A stretch of 64,000 nucleotides of DNA, taken from Prorocentrum cordatum (lineage: Eukaryota > Sar > Dinophyceae > Prorocentrales > Prorocentraceae). This document shows, in pieces, positions 53,812 to 64,000 of the stretch. The DNA is taken from assembly GCA_963575745.1 (NCBI GenBank), contig CAUYUJ010011558.1, forward strand, positions 905,780-969,779, read 5' to 3'. The position numbers and the translations under genes are program-made. The first letter of the stretch is position 1. The number at the start of each line of letters is the position of its first letter. A model generated the notes under the pieces. That model saw nothing but the letters and a program-made list of their open reading frames with translations, ran no database searches and was not told the origin of the DNA.

Positions 53812-54268
53812 TGATTTTTTTTCGCCTTTTTGGTTTGTGTGTGTAATTTAATTACTGATAGATTTTTTTTTTCTATTTCTTTTTTGTTTATTTTATCACT
53901 CATTTTATTTAATTTCTTTTTTAATACATTTTCTTTTTCTATTTTGTTTTTTTTAATTTGATTTGTTATTCATAAGTTTGAATTTTTTTCGTGATAATTT
54001 TATGTTTTTTTTTTTTTTATTTTTTTTTTTTTTTTTTTTATTGTTTTTATTTTCTTCTTTTAAAAACTTTTAATTTTTGTGTATTTTTTATTATGTCGTT
54101 TTTTTTTTTTTTTTGCGATATATCTTTGCTATTTTTTACTTAGTATCATCTTTTTTTTTACCTTCTTTTTTTTTATTTTTTTTTATTAAAATATTTTTAC
54201 CTCTTATTATTTTTTTTTTTCTTCTATTTTCTTTTTTACTTGTGCTTTTGGTATTTTTTTTTTGTTTT
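53812..54268. other. Extremely T-rich block inside the macrosatellite
   Basis: Nearly all T with some A and rare G/C, including T-runs of over 12. It interrupts a 21-bp minisatellite that resumes at 54280. The composition is unlike everything else in the window except 58335-58650. No gene; hydrophobic open frames are by-products. Confidence 0.9.
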
Positions 54269-57194
54269 TAGGGAAAGCGAGAAGCCCACAAAGGGCTGCA
54301 ACGGGGCCACGGAGGGCAGCGAGGGGGCCGCGAAGGGCTGCAACGGGCCCACGAAGGGCTGCAACGGGGCCACGAAGAGCTGTAACGGAGCCACGAAAGG
54401 CAGCGAGAGGGCCGCGAAGGGTTGCAACGGGGCCATAGCGAGGGGGCCACGAAGGGTTGCAACGGGGCCACGAAGGGTATCGAGGGGGCAACGGAGGAGC
54501 GCAACGGGTCCACGAAGGGCAGGGAGGGGGCCACGAAGGGCTGCAACGGGGCCTCGAAGGGCAGCGAGATCCCGATTCGTAAGCCAGCTGCGAGGGAGTC
54601 GTCAGCGTGAGCGCGACTCCTGGGTGTTTGAGTGTCAGGAGCGCGGCGCTTGTGCCAATTGCGAAGAGTTCCAACGCAAGAACGCGATTCGTGGGTAAAT
54701 TGCAAGCAGGTCTCCAGCGAGAGCGCGACGCCAGAACGCCGAGAGAGCGACTCCTGCAAAAAAGTACAAGGCAGTCCCAAGCGAAAGCGCGATTCCTGCG
54801 TAAAATGAGAGGAAGTGCCAGGCAGAAGCGTGGGTCCTGGGTAAATTGTGATGAAGTCTCAGGCGGGAGCCGTTGTTGTTGTTGTTGGTGGTGGTGTTGG
54901 TGGTGTTGGTGGCGTTGTTGAATCCAGGGGCCAACAACGCAGTTTGAGTCTAGTGAGTTTCCTTGATGCAAACAGGGTGTGAGCCCCAGAGGAAGCACTT
55001 CCACTGAAAAGCACAATAGTCACCGGAGGGGGGAGATCAACAATAATTATCTTTCTGCAGTGAGAGTTCAAGTCATTCCAAGACCGATCGCTCTGATCTG
55101 CTCGCGTGCCATTCAATACGTGTATCCCACACCCTCTATACCCGCCCTCTTCGCCTTCACCTGCAACGTGTCTCTCGTGCAGCCCCTGAGGCAGGGGAAA
55201 CACATGACGGATGGAAGGAAGGAAAGGGCAAGGGGGACGGAGGAGGATGGAGCACGATATAGAAAGTAGCAGGAGAAGGGGGTTAGGAGCAGAAACATGT
55301 GGCATAACCAAACGGGCAGATCGGGCGGATAGACCCTAATGAGCGGGTCAGGAGGGCGGGCCCAGGCGGCCAGGTCGAGCAGGCGGGTTGCTGAAACGCG
55401 CGCCCTGCATGAATCGCGAGGAAATATCGAGCGATAGCGCGATCCCCAAATAAATCGCAAGGGAGCCCACAGCGAGAGCATGATTCATGAGTGTCGAGGG
55501 CGCGGCGTTTGAATACATTGCGAGGAAGTCCACGCGAGACCGCGATTCCTGCATACATTGTGAGGCAGTATCAGGCGGGAGCCGTTGTTGTCATAGTTCG
55601 GGGCCCAAAATCAGTTTGGTGGCACCCAGCTTTCCTTCTAGAAAACAGAATGCGGGCTACGGGACAGCGGGTACCGGGGGGGCAACAACAACTATTGTTT
55701 CGAAATGAGAACCCGCAACAAGAACAGTAACGACAACGACAACGACAACACTAACAACAAAAATAATGATGCTCAGACTGTTCGATCTTGTCTGCCCGCG
55801 TGCCACTCAACACGTATATCCCAAACCTTCGATACCCGCCCTCTTCGTCTTCGATCGTACCCCACTTGGAGGTTTATCTTCCGTACCTGCAACGTGCCTT
55901 TCGTGCAGACCCTAAGGCAGGGGAAGAGAGGACGGACGAAAGGAAGGGACAACGGGGAGGGAGGATGTGGAGCACGAGAGATAGAGAGTAGCAGGAGGGG
56001 GGCTAGGAGCAGAAAGTACTAGGCAGAATCCGACGGGCAGATCGGGCGGGCAGTCCCTCCTAACGGGCGGTTCGGGAAGGCGGGCCTAGGCGGCCAAGTC
56101 GAACATTCGGGTTGCTCCAGCGTGCGTCCTGCAGGAATCGCGAATAAATTTCAAGCGATAGCGAGATTCCCAAATAAATCGCGCGGAAATTCACAGCGAG
56201 AGCGTGATTCTTGAGTGTCGAGGGCGCGGCGTCTGAATAAATTGCGGGGGGGTCCCACGCGAGAGCGCGATTCCGGTATACATTGTGAGAAAGTCCCGCG
56301 CGACAGCGCGATTTGGGAATACAGTGTGAGGAAATCTCAGGCGGGAGCCGTTGTTGTTGTTGTTGTAGTTCAGGGCCCAACGACCCAGTTTGGTGACACC
56401 CAGCCTTCCTTTGTAAAGACAGGGTGCGAGCCCTGGGAAAACTGTTACCGGGGCGGGGGACCAACAACAATTATTATGTAGAGGTGGGACCTCAGCAGCA
56501 GCAGCAGCAACAACAATCATATTAACTGTGTGTGTGCCCTTATCTGTTCGCGTGACATTCAACACGTATATCCCACATCCATGACATTTCCTTCTTCGTC
56601 TTCGTACCCCCGCAGGGGTATATCTTCCTTACCTGCAACGTGTATTTCGTGTAACCGAAAAAAGGAGGACGGAGCACAACAGCGAGTAGCAGGAGGGGGG
56701 TAGGAGAAACAACAACAAAAAAAAACGTGGCAGAACCAGACGGGCTGATCGGGTGGGAAGACCCTACCGGGCGGGTCGGGAAGGCGGGCCCAGGCGGCCA
56801 GGTCGAGCAGGCGAGTTGTTGAAGCGTGCACCCTGCATGAACCGCCAGGAAATCTCAAACGATAGCGTGTTTCCCAAGTAAATCGTTTGGAAATTCACGG
56901 CAAAAGCGTAATTCCTGAGTGTCGAGGGCGCGGCGTCTGATTAAATTGAAAGGGCGTCCACGCGAAAGCGTGATTCTTGTATAGATTGTGCGAGAGCGCG
57001 ATTTGGAAACAAATTGTGAGAAAGCATCAGGCGGGACCAGCTGTTGCTGTAAGCCGGAAGCCAGGGACCCAGTTTGGTGGCACCGTTTCTTCCTTTGCCC
57101 CCCAAAAAAAACGTGTGCGAGTCCCGGGAGAAGTATTTAATTGAAAAATCGAATGGCTATTTGATTGGGGACCAATTGTATTTCTGTAATGAAA

Positions 57195-57300
57195 ATGCAA
57201 CAACAACCAACAACCAACAGCCCTCAACCAACAACCAACAGAAAGTGACCAACAACGAATGGCCAACAACCAACAATCAACAATCAACAGCAAGTGGTTA
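57195..57300. repeat. CAACAACCAACAAC minisatellite
   Basis: Irregular AAC/CAACCAACA repeats near the end of array unit 6. Confidence 0.9.
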
Positions 57301-58080
57301 ATAACATACAACCACAACCAACAACATAAAACCACCAACAGCAACACCAACATTCGCAACACGAATCGTTGGTAGATTTGTTGCTCTTATCCGCTCGCGT
57401 GCCATCGAACAGGAATATCCATAATCCTCCGTACCCGCCCTCTTCGCTTTCGATCGTACCCCCTTGGGGATAGATCTTCCTTACCTTCCACGCGTACGTA
57501 CCGCAGCCTCTTAAACACGGGACGAGAGGACGGATGTAAGGTGGAGGGAGAAGGATGGAGCACGAGATAGATTGGCAGGTAGGGTGCTTGAAGCAGAAAA
57601 CACGTGGCAGAATTAGACGGGCTGATCGGGCGGATAGAGCCTAACGGGAGGGTCGGGAAGGCGGGCTCCGGCGGCCAGGTCGAGCAAGCTCGTTGCTGAA
57701 GCGTTAGTCATGCATGAATCGCGAGGAAGTTTCGAGCGCTCGCGCTATTCCAAAGTAAATCGTTAGGACGGCCACAGCGAGAGCGTGATTCTCAAGTGTC
57801 GAGGGCGCGGCGTCCGAACACAAATTGGCAGAAGTCCCACGCGAGAGCGCGATTCTTGCGCACATTGTGAGGATGTCCCGCGCGAGAGCGCGATTTTGGA
57901 ATACATGGTGAGGATGTATTAGGCGGCAGCCACTGTTGTTGTCGTTGTTGTTCAGAACCGGCCTGGGACAAAATCTGAGCCTAAAGGCTTTCCCGTGTAA
58001 AAACAAGGTGCGAGCCCCGGCAGGAGCACGTTCAGAACAACGGGGAGGGCCAACAGCAATTATCCTTTAGAAGTGGCCAG

Positions 58081-58334
58081 TCAGCACGAACGCAGCAACA
58101 ATCCGCACCGTGAAACCCCACTTCAGCCACGCACCCAGGGACAGTGAATGACCGCTCGGCCCCCTCACTCTGATGATTTGCTTTCCCATATTATGTTCCC
58201 CTGTTGCCTCCACCTCCTAACGCACACGGGTTGAGACGAAGGCAGTTAGATTTCGCGGGGGGGGGCCGTGGCCACGGCAAGATTTTCGAGCGTTTTACGT
58301 CGGCCCTGGGCGGTTTTGCAACCTCAGGGTGCTA
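58081..58334. other. Right flank of the macrosatellite
   Basis: No recognisable feature apart from a short G-run at 58258-58267. Confidence 0.4.
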
Positions 58335-58650
58335 ATTGTATTTTGTATTGTTTCTTTATTTTGTTTGTTTTTTTTTTTTGTTTGGTTTTTTTTTTTGTTT
58401 TTTTATTTTTTTTTTTTATCTTTGTTGTTATGGTTTTTTATTGTTGTTTTTTTTATTTAATATTATTGTGGTTTTTGTGTCTTTTTTTGTTTTTTTTGTT
58501 TTTTCTAGACCGCAATGTTTCTGTGTTTTGGGTGGGGGAGTATTTTTTTTCTTGGAGTTTGTTTGTAGATGTTTGTCTTTTTGTTTTGTGTGTTGTTTTT
58601 GTCTTCCTTTTGGGGTGTTTCTCCCCCCCCCTTTTGTATTTTATTATTTC
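58335..58650. other. Second T-rich block
   Basis: TTTGTTTT/TTTATTTT-rich DNA with long T-runs, ending at a dispersed repeat R7 copy. On the minus strand it would be an A-rich stretch following R7. Confidence 0.85.
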
Positions 58651-59320
58651 TGGTTGTCCAGCAGCTGCACCTCGCCGACGGCGTTCTGGGGGTGCCAGGA
58701 TCGTCCCGAACGGCCGCCAGAGGCCCAAATTCTGACCCGAAAGCCACCAGGGGACGGGTTTATCCCCATCCCCAGTTGTCGGGCGGACGGCAGGGGGGGG
58801 GGCCTCACTCAGAGGAGGGCGAGGTGAGACAACGGTAGTTGGGCTTCAGGGGGGCCCGTTGGTCGCCACGGCTGGAGGAAGCTCGGGAAAATGGTGCGTT
58901 CCCTGAAGGCTGGCCGTCCCAATGTTTTCACCACGGGCGGTTTCGCCAGGTTTCGGGCCCCAGGGCCCTCACAGATCGATACGGCTTGACAAATGCCGCG
59001 CAAAGATCGGGTCTAGGGCTCAAGTCGGGATGTTCTGCGATGCTGATTTTGCCGCAACGTCGGATATCAGGGCTCCACGGCCAGGTGTTCCGTGCTTTCG
59101 TCGGCTCTCGCAGCAGCTGCGCCTCGCCGAGAGCTTTCTAGGGCTGCTCGGATCGTCCCGATCGGCCGCCGGACGCCCGATGACCCGAAAACCGCTCGGA
59201 GAAGGGCGCGTTTAGACAACGGTAGTTGGCCTTCGGGAGGGACCCCATCGTCACCACGGCTGGACGCAGCTCGTAAGACTGGTGCGTTTGGGGCCCCAGG
59301 TCCGAGGACAGACTTCCAGG
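58651..59320 (+). repeat. Duplicated composite of R7 plus ACAACGGTAGTTGG block
   Basis: R7 (CAGCAGCTGC-A/G-CCTCGCC) at 58665 and 59108 is each followed by AGACAACGGTAGTTGG (58826 and 59216) and a CACGGCTGGA ... GGTGCGTT block. The first copy also contains dispersed repeat R2 at 58940-59075. This is a direct duplication about 420 bp apart. Confidence 0.75.
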
Positions 59321-59915
59321 CCATCGCGTGATTATCCATGCCCCTGCTCACGCCCTGGCCCCACGAGGGGGCCCCTCTGCCTGGCGGCGGGTGCGTCAAT
59401 GGGCCGTCGACATGTCGCTGGATTTCCTCGCGGGTGCTCGCGTGCGCTGGCGCGTGCTGCGAGGGCGACGGCTGCGACGCACGCGATGCCCGTGCTTGCG
59501 GTGGGGATGCGCGTGCTCGCGCGGCCCTTGGGGCTGGACAGCGTCCGGCTGCGCGCTCCTCTCGGCGGCGAGCCTGGGGGGGAAGTGAGAAGGGGCGGGC
59601 CTTCTCAGAAGGTTCGGAAGTCCTCGGGCCTTCTGAGAAGTTGCCTGAGCCTTCCCCCCGAAGACGGAGAACACCTCTCTGAAGGCCAGAGCAGTTCTGA
59701 GACGTCCCGCCGCCTTCTGCGAGGCCTTCTCCTTTCAATTTCCTCACCACCCACCAAGACACCCCAATCCAACCCGAAGGCCCCAATTGGCCCTCCATTC
59801 TCAGCGGGGGGGCGTCGGGGAACACTGAAAGAAACACATGAGGACCCCATACCCCCCAAACCTGAAATGTGGGTCTTCGAGTTCGGCTGGGGTGGTCTGG
59901 CAGGTAGTCACTTAC
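59321..59915. other. No gene recognised
   Basis: GC-rich with GCGTGCTCGCG-type words. Frames overlap on both strands without domain evidence. If the exon at 59916-60110 is real, this would be intron on the minus strand. Confidence 0.4.
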
Positions 59916-60110
59916 CCCCCTCGCTCGCCACCGACCCTCGGGGGCCTCCACACGAGGGGCCAGAGCGGAAGCACGTCCTCCGGATGCTATGGTTCTTGTC
60001 GGTGCCCTGCTTCCCCTGGATCACCAGGAGTTTGGGGTGCAGCAGCCAGCGCGAGGAGGAACGGCGCAGGGTGCTCACCTTCGGGGGGCCTTCGTCCCAG
60101 ATCTCCATCG
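59916..60110 (-). CDS. Candidate internal exon, unknown protein
   Basis: On the minus strand an acceptor ACAATAAAAG|CG opens a 195-nt frame with MEIWDEGPPKVSTLRRSSSR and later KLLVIQGKQGTDKNHSIRR, closing at a consensus donor G|GTAAGT (59915-59910). Phases are 2 in, 1 out. The peptide is not low-complexity and reads like a folded-domain fragment, but I do not recognise the family. An internal AAG|GTGAGC offers an alternative shorter exon. No partner exon was found in the window. Confidence 0.4.
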
Positions 60111-60880
60111 CTTTTATTGTCAAAAAAACATAGCACCGCACTTGCCTCTCTTTGTTGGTTTGTATAGAATGCGGATGCCTCGATTTTGAGATCCTTACGA
60201 AGCCAATGGTTTTCGAAGGATTTCGACATGCGCGCGCGCGACACCGCGCGCGTGACGCCGCGCGCGTGTGGACATGTTTTTTCTCAGCGGTCCGTCCCCG
60301 ATTTCGGCCGCCGGGCGATTGTTGGTTCCACCGCGCCGTGCTTCTGCGATTTGGGCCCTGGGGTGCCCGTGTTGCCTGACCCCGGGACCACGGATGCGAG
60401 GGGCAAAAGTTGCCCCTCGGCAAGGCGTCGGGAATTGTGGGGCCGCGGATTGAAAGCATCATGTTCTCGGATGTCTGGGTCCAGGCTGGCCCAGGGCAGG
60501 GATGCGAGTAAATCGTTCCAGAGCGTTCCAGACCGCTCTCCGAGGGTTCGTTCTGGGGCGTTTTGGAACGGCCGCGGCGCCAGATGCATCCAGAACCGCG
60601 GTGTAAAGCTGTTGGAGCGCCTCCCCCTGCATGTCTCGGACGAGTTTCTCGTCCCGCCGCTCTCGAAGCAGACTTGCCTCACCCCCGCGTTGGATTCAAT
60701 TTTTCTGCAGAGGAGACGCGGTCTCCTTCATATTGCACCGCTCTCTAAGTTGATTGGCTCCACCCGCAAGGTCGGGTGCAATATGTATGAGTAATTCAGC
60801 GCGGGGGACCCCAACCAGTGGATGATTGCAATCTATGCGGCGCAATCCATGTGGTGCATTCGATGTGGTGCAAGGCAACA
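60111..60880. other. No gene recognised
   Basis: Includes a GCGCGCGACACCGCGCGCG stretch (60229-60268). No exon was supported. Confidence 0.4.
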
Positions 60881-60942
60881 CAAACCAATGCAAAGCAATT
60901 CAAAGCAATGCAAAGCGATGCAAAGCCATGCAAAGCAATAGT
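60881..60942. repeat. AATGCAAAGC 10-bp minisatellite
   Basis: Five to six units of CAATGCAAAG with single-base variants. Confidence 0.9.
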
Positions 60943-61287
60943 TGGAAAGCAAATATGCGTCCCTTACATTCCTTATCGAGACTGTGGTGTGGCATCGCCA
61001 ACGGAAGAAATGCGCATATGTGCGTTCAGCCTCCGGAGCCAGCGCCTTCTGAGTCCCTGCAGTTTCTTGTGGGGGCCCAAGAAGGCCCACAATACGTCCA
61101 AACACCTCGATGCTCGAACCTACAACACTCTCGACGTCGCGATTTTGTTGACAAGGTGGCCCCCCTGAGGTCTGGACCTCTGCCGCGAGACAGGCTGATC
61201 GCCCCGAGCCGTTGTTTGGACGGCCCTGGGCTCAGCGAGGCCCCCCAGAAGCCGCACAGCGGGCAAGCGATGTCCGACGAGGCATCA
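60943..61287. other. Nothing recognised
   Basis: No repeat or exon was recognised. Confidence 0.4.
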
Positions 61288-61470
61288 TGTCTCAGCAACG
61301 CGACGGGTCACACGGGATCGTCGAGCCTCGACCTCAGAACGTCGATCTTCTCTTCGATGGTCCGCGGCTCCTCCCCCCACCTTCGTCTCCCCGCGAGCCT
61401 GGTGTTCGACCAGGAAGCACAGCACAACCCCTAACCCCAATAACAACGAATTCACGATCGAACTCAGGTC
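61288..61470 (-). CDS. Weak exon candidate with a membrane segment
   Basis: On the minus strand, acceptor CCGAG|GACCTG then DLSSIVNSLLLGLGVVLCFL, a likely membrane helix, followed by EHQARGETK. Past this point two frames compete: one stays open to a stop at 61285, another reads TIEEKIDVLRSRLDDPV. This suggests a further splice, a frameshift or a decayed exon. No family recognised. Confidence 0.25.
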
Positions 61471-61966
61471 CTCGGTTTGGGGGGATCTACCTAAACAAGT
61501 GGTTTCGTTTGATGCGTCTGCAAAAGACCCCAGGTTCTTAATGTTTTTGCCCCTCCAAACTGAGACACCCTCCCAGAGGGTTAGGCGTGGGGCGGACATT
61601 AAGTACTGTGCTTGCTACGTCCTGTAAGTGCAGAGAGGCCTCGACATAACAAAAACAACGATTAGGTCCGTGAAAACAAACTACGGCAGCTGCAAGTGCA
61701 AGTGGCGCAAATAGAAATGGTAAAATAGAAAGGCCCCATGAGGGTGCAGAGCAACTAAGCATATTATCGTTGTCACTAGGGAGACATGCTCCAACCCAAC
61801 AAAGTGACATAACTCCTTGAGCAACACAAAGGGAGACAACTGAGCAAAAGGTTAGGGGTGCGCAGCCTCCCGAGGTGCCGCCGCCCGCCGCAGTCGACGT
61901 CCGAGTCGGGGCGGCTGCGCGGGCGGCGGGCCCCAAAGACCCTCCGCGCCGCCCGTCATCCACTGC
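61471..61966. other. Nothing recognised
   Basis: A/C-rich patch at 61640-61850, otherwise plain. No gene was recognised. Confidence 0.4.
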
Positions 61967-62322
61967 ACTCAAGGGTGACCTTTCGCCGGTGTGACCTTTA
62001 GTGCGGGCCCAACCCAGAGATCCGACGCTCCAAGAAATTTGAGACGGCGGGGGTTGGGTTGTTTTCGGCCTCTGGGGGCCCTCACCGGGCCTCGGGAACG
62101 TCAAAATCGACTCGGGACGAAAAAATTGCTTTTAGGGAAGTGGTGCGGACCTCCAGGGCCCACGCATCGAAAAAATTGGAGCGGCTGGACGTCTGGGACT
62201 GGGGTCCCCTGATCACCGAACGCGATGCGGTAGCAGCGTCTTGCGCGCTTGTGTTTGGTGCGCCCGCGGCTTCCGAAAAGCCGCGCACCAAAAGGCACCG
62301 GTCATTCTTGCGTGTAGTCGAC
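61967..62322 (+). repeat. Dispersed repeat R6, copy 2
   Basis: GGGTGACCTTTCGCCGGTGT, TTAGTGCGGGCCCAA, GAACGCGATGCGGTAGCAGC and GTCATTCTTGCGTGTAG. Longer than copy 1 owing to extra DNA between the second and third blocks. Confidence 0.75.
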
Positions 62323-62917
62323 CGTCAGGGCTCGGCCGCCGCTTACCAGCCGGAAACATATCCTTGTCCCTGTGCTTGGTATATCCCTGCCTCGGTGCCG
62401 ACCTTAAGGAGTCCCACAGCTTCTGAAGCAGGGGTCGACCGCACGGTGTTTGGGCGATTTCGTGAGCCGTTTTCGTTTAGACTTCGTTTTGCAGGAAAAG
62501 ACGGATTGAAGAAAGAGCGAGGAAAAACGAAAGTAAAACGAAAACGAAAAGCACTGTTCATGTCGATCCTTGTTCTGAAGGCACATCCCCAGGTTTGCCG
62601 TCGTCATGGGCTTGTCGACCTCAGGGATTGGGATAAGCCCGAGACTGGTAATTCCCGCTGACAATCGAGCGCGCGAGGCAGCGGAGCCGCGCGTCACGTC
62701 AGGGGGGGGGCTTGTCCCGGAGCCATCTTTGATGGCCCTGGTTGGGCGTCGCGTAATGGGGGGGGCGATAAATGGGGCGGGCAGCGAGGGCTGCAGAAAA
62801 GAAGCCCTGTAAAGGGCCCTCTGGTGCCCGAAAGGGGCCTTCCAGGGCCCGAAAAGTGTACCTTTCTTCCCGGAAACGGGCCCCAGAGGCCGAAATCCAA
62901 GTAATTCGGCCACGCGT
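62323..62917. other. No gene recognised
   Basis: A patch of AAAACGAAAGTAAAACG (62523-62550) and an R7-like GGGCCCCAGAGGCC near 62878. No exon was supported. Confidence 0.4.
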
Positions 62918-63060
62918 AGAGGGGGGCGAGGGGGAGGGGGGAGTGCTTCTTAGAAGCACCCCTGCTTGGAGGGCGCGGGCTTTAAGTATGGATATAAGGT
63001 CCGCGCCTTCTAAGAAGCAGCCTCCATCTAAAAAGCCTTCCCCCTCCCCCTACCCCCCCT
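62918..63060. repeat. Foldback element with TTCTTAGAAG arms
   Basis: GGGGGGCGAGGGGGAGGGGG ... GCTTCTTAGAAG at the left is inverted on the right as CTTCTAAGAAGC ... CCCCCTCCCCCTACCCCCC. The size fits the other small foldback elements; only one copy seen. Confidence 0.7.
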
Positions 63061-63359
63061 AGGTATTGCCAGGCACTTCCCACGCTTCTTGTTGAACGGA
63101 GCCGCAGCTGCAGCAAGCATCGTTTAGATCGGCCGAGTTTCCAGGCGTTTGTGAGGGTGCCGTTACCTCTGGGATATACATTGGGTAGTGCCATCGCATC
63201 GCCAGTCACACAAACCGCACAGTCTTTCAATACATGTTAGTATATCCCCATCCCCTTGTACCCGCCGCCAGGGATCATTTACGGATCGAACAGCTCACGT
63301 CGTCGGAGATCTTGGGCCTCGAGGCTCCACGCCCCCAGAGGTCTCGAACGATCCACCCC
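63061..63359. other. Nothing recognised
   Basis: No exon or repeat family was recognised. Confidence 0.4.
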
Positions 63360-63435
63360 GGGACGGGTGCTCCATCCCGACCGCCGTTCTTTGACGGTCG
63401 ATGGGTCTGGCGAGGGCACCCCTGAGGCCAAGAAT
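63360..63435 (+). repeat. Dispersed repeat R4, last copy
   Basis: CATCCCGACCGCCGTTCTTTG, ACGGTCGATGGGTCTGGCGA and GGGCACCCCTGAGGCC. Confidence 0.55.
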
Positions 63436-63674
63436 ATCAAAGGTTGTTCTTCGTTCTTCGTGTTTTCTTCACTACGCGATGGTGGTGCACCCGCAGCGGC
63501 GTATGGATATGCTATGCTGCTGTCCATCATGCGCCGCGCGAGATCGGAGAGGCTCGCCCCGGGATATCTGCATCTGGGTCGCCCGCGATGCGGCAGACCG
63601 TAAATTTGTCAAGGGCCCTGTGTGGGCCAAACGGCAGCGGGCGAGCGGGTGGGAGCGGAGGGAAGGAGCATGCA

Positions 63675-63835
63675 GGGATGCCAGCAACCCGAGATCCGAC
63701 TTCGCGGAGAAATCGCAACATCGCGAAAAATCATGAGTTGAGCCCTAGCTCCCATCTTTCTGCTGCGTTTCCCTGACCGGATCGAACTGTGAGGGCTCCA
63801 GTGCCCGAGACAAGGCAAAATTTCCGTTTTGAAAA
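63675..63835 (-). repeat. Dispersed repeat R2, inverted copy
   Basis: On the minus strand: GGAGCCCTCACAGTTCGATC, AAGATGGGAGCTAGGGCTCA, GCGATGTTGCGATTTCTCCG and GTCGGATCTCGGG, the same block order as the three + strand copies. Confidence 0.75.
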
Positions 63836-64000
63836 CTTGCACCGCCAGGGCCTGAGGGAAGCTCGACTCCCATACGCAAGGGGGTCATCCGAACCCCCTT
63901 TACTGCGTGGAGCGCCTCGGGGAGCGCGGCGAGGCCCCCCCCCCAAAGGCCGGAAATGGCAATCAAAAGTCATTCCTTCACGAAGCGATTACGCTTACAT

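Noticed and set aside
53812-54268. Membrane protein encoded in the T-rich block
   Set aside because: Poly-T gives Phe/Leu codons in any frame; there is no start context or family similarity.

Overview
The window looks like nuclear DNA of a dinoflagellate. The grounds are: three spliced eukaryotic genes all on the + strand; high GC; introns with GT, GC and GA donors ending in AG and flanked by short direct repeats; very heavy microsatellite and satellite content; a non-LTR retrotransposon; and gene families common in these protists (secreted M11-type metallopeptidase with a Pro/Thr linker, CD39-type apyrase, lipase maturation factor). Nothing bacterial, viral or organellar was recognised. The species cannot be told from the sequence.

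Layout. 0-4 kb: GTA/GTC microsatellite and non-coding DNA. 4.1-6.1 kb: GDA1/CD39 nucleotidase, three exons. 7.06-8.07 kb: about 130-bp satellite. 11.5-14.1 kb: lipase maturation factor, two exons. 16.2-19.8 kb: M11 (gametolysin-like) peptidase with a Pro/Thr linker and a C-terminal GLGDPH domain, at least four exons. 22.3-25.3 kb: minus-strand LINE with endonuclease and reverse transcriptase and one frameshift. 25-38 kb: repeat-rich DNA. 38.6-41.25 kb: decayed second reverse-transcriptase element. 32-50 kb: a scatter of small phase-0 coiled-coil exon candidates that may belong to one long gene. 45-48.6 kb: TG-rich and triplet microsatellites. 50.7-58.1 kb: higher-order tandem array of seven related units, one interrupted by an extremely T-rich block. 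58-64 kb: dispersed repeats plus two possible minus-strand exons.

The most interesting pattern is in the introns. Four of the six introns I can place in the recognised genes, plus a likely 5' intron, consist of short foldback elements with inverted-repeat ends. Three of these five belong to families that recur in this window: two also in intergenic DNA, and one with both copies at the apyrase gene. This matches introners, DNA elements that create introns on insertion and are known from dinoflagellates. One copy has a 9-bp target-site duplication and another splits the catalytic HExxH motif of the peptidase. The three genes have no obvious shared pathway; apyrase, lipase maturation factor and metallopeptidase are all predicted to act in the secretory route or outside the cell.
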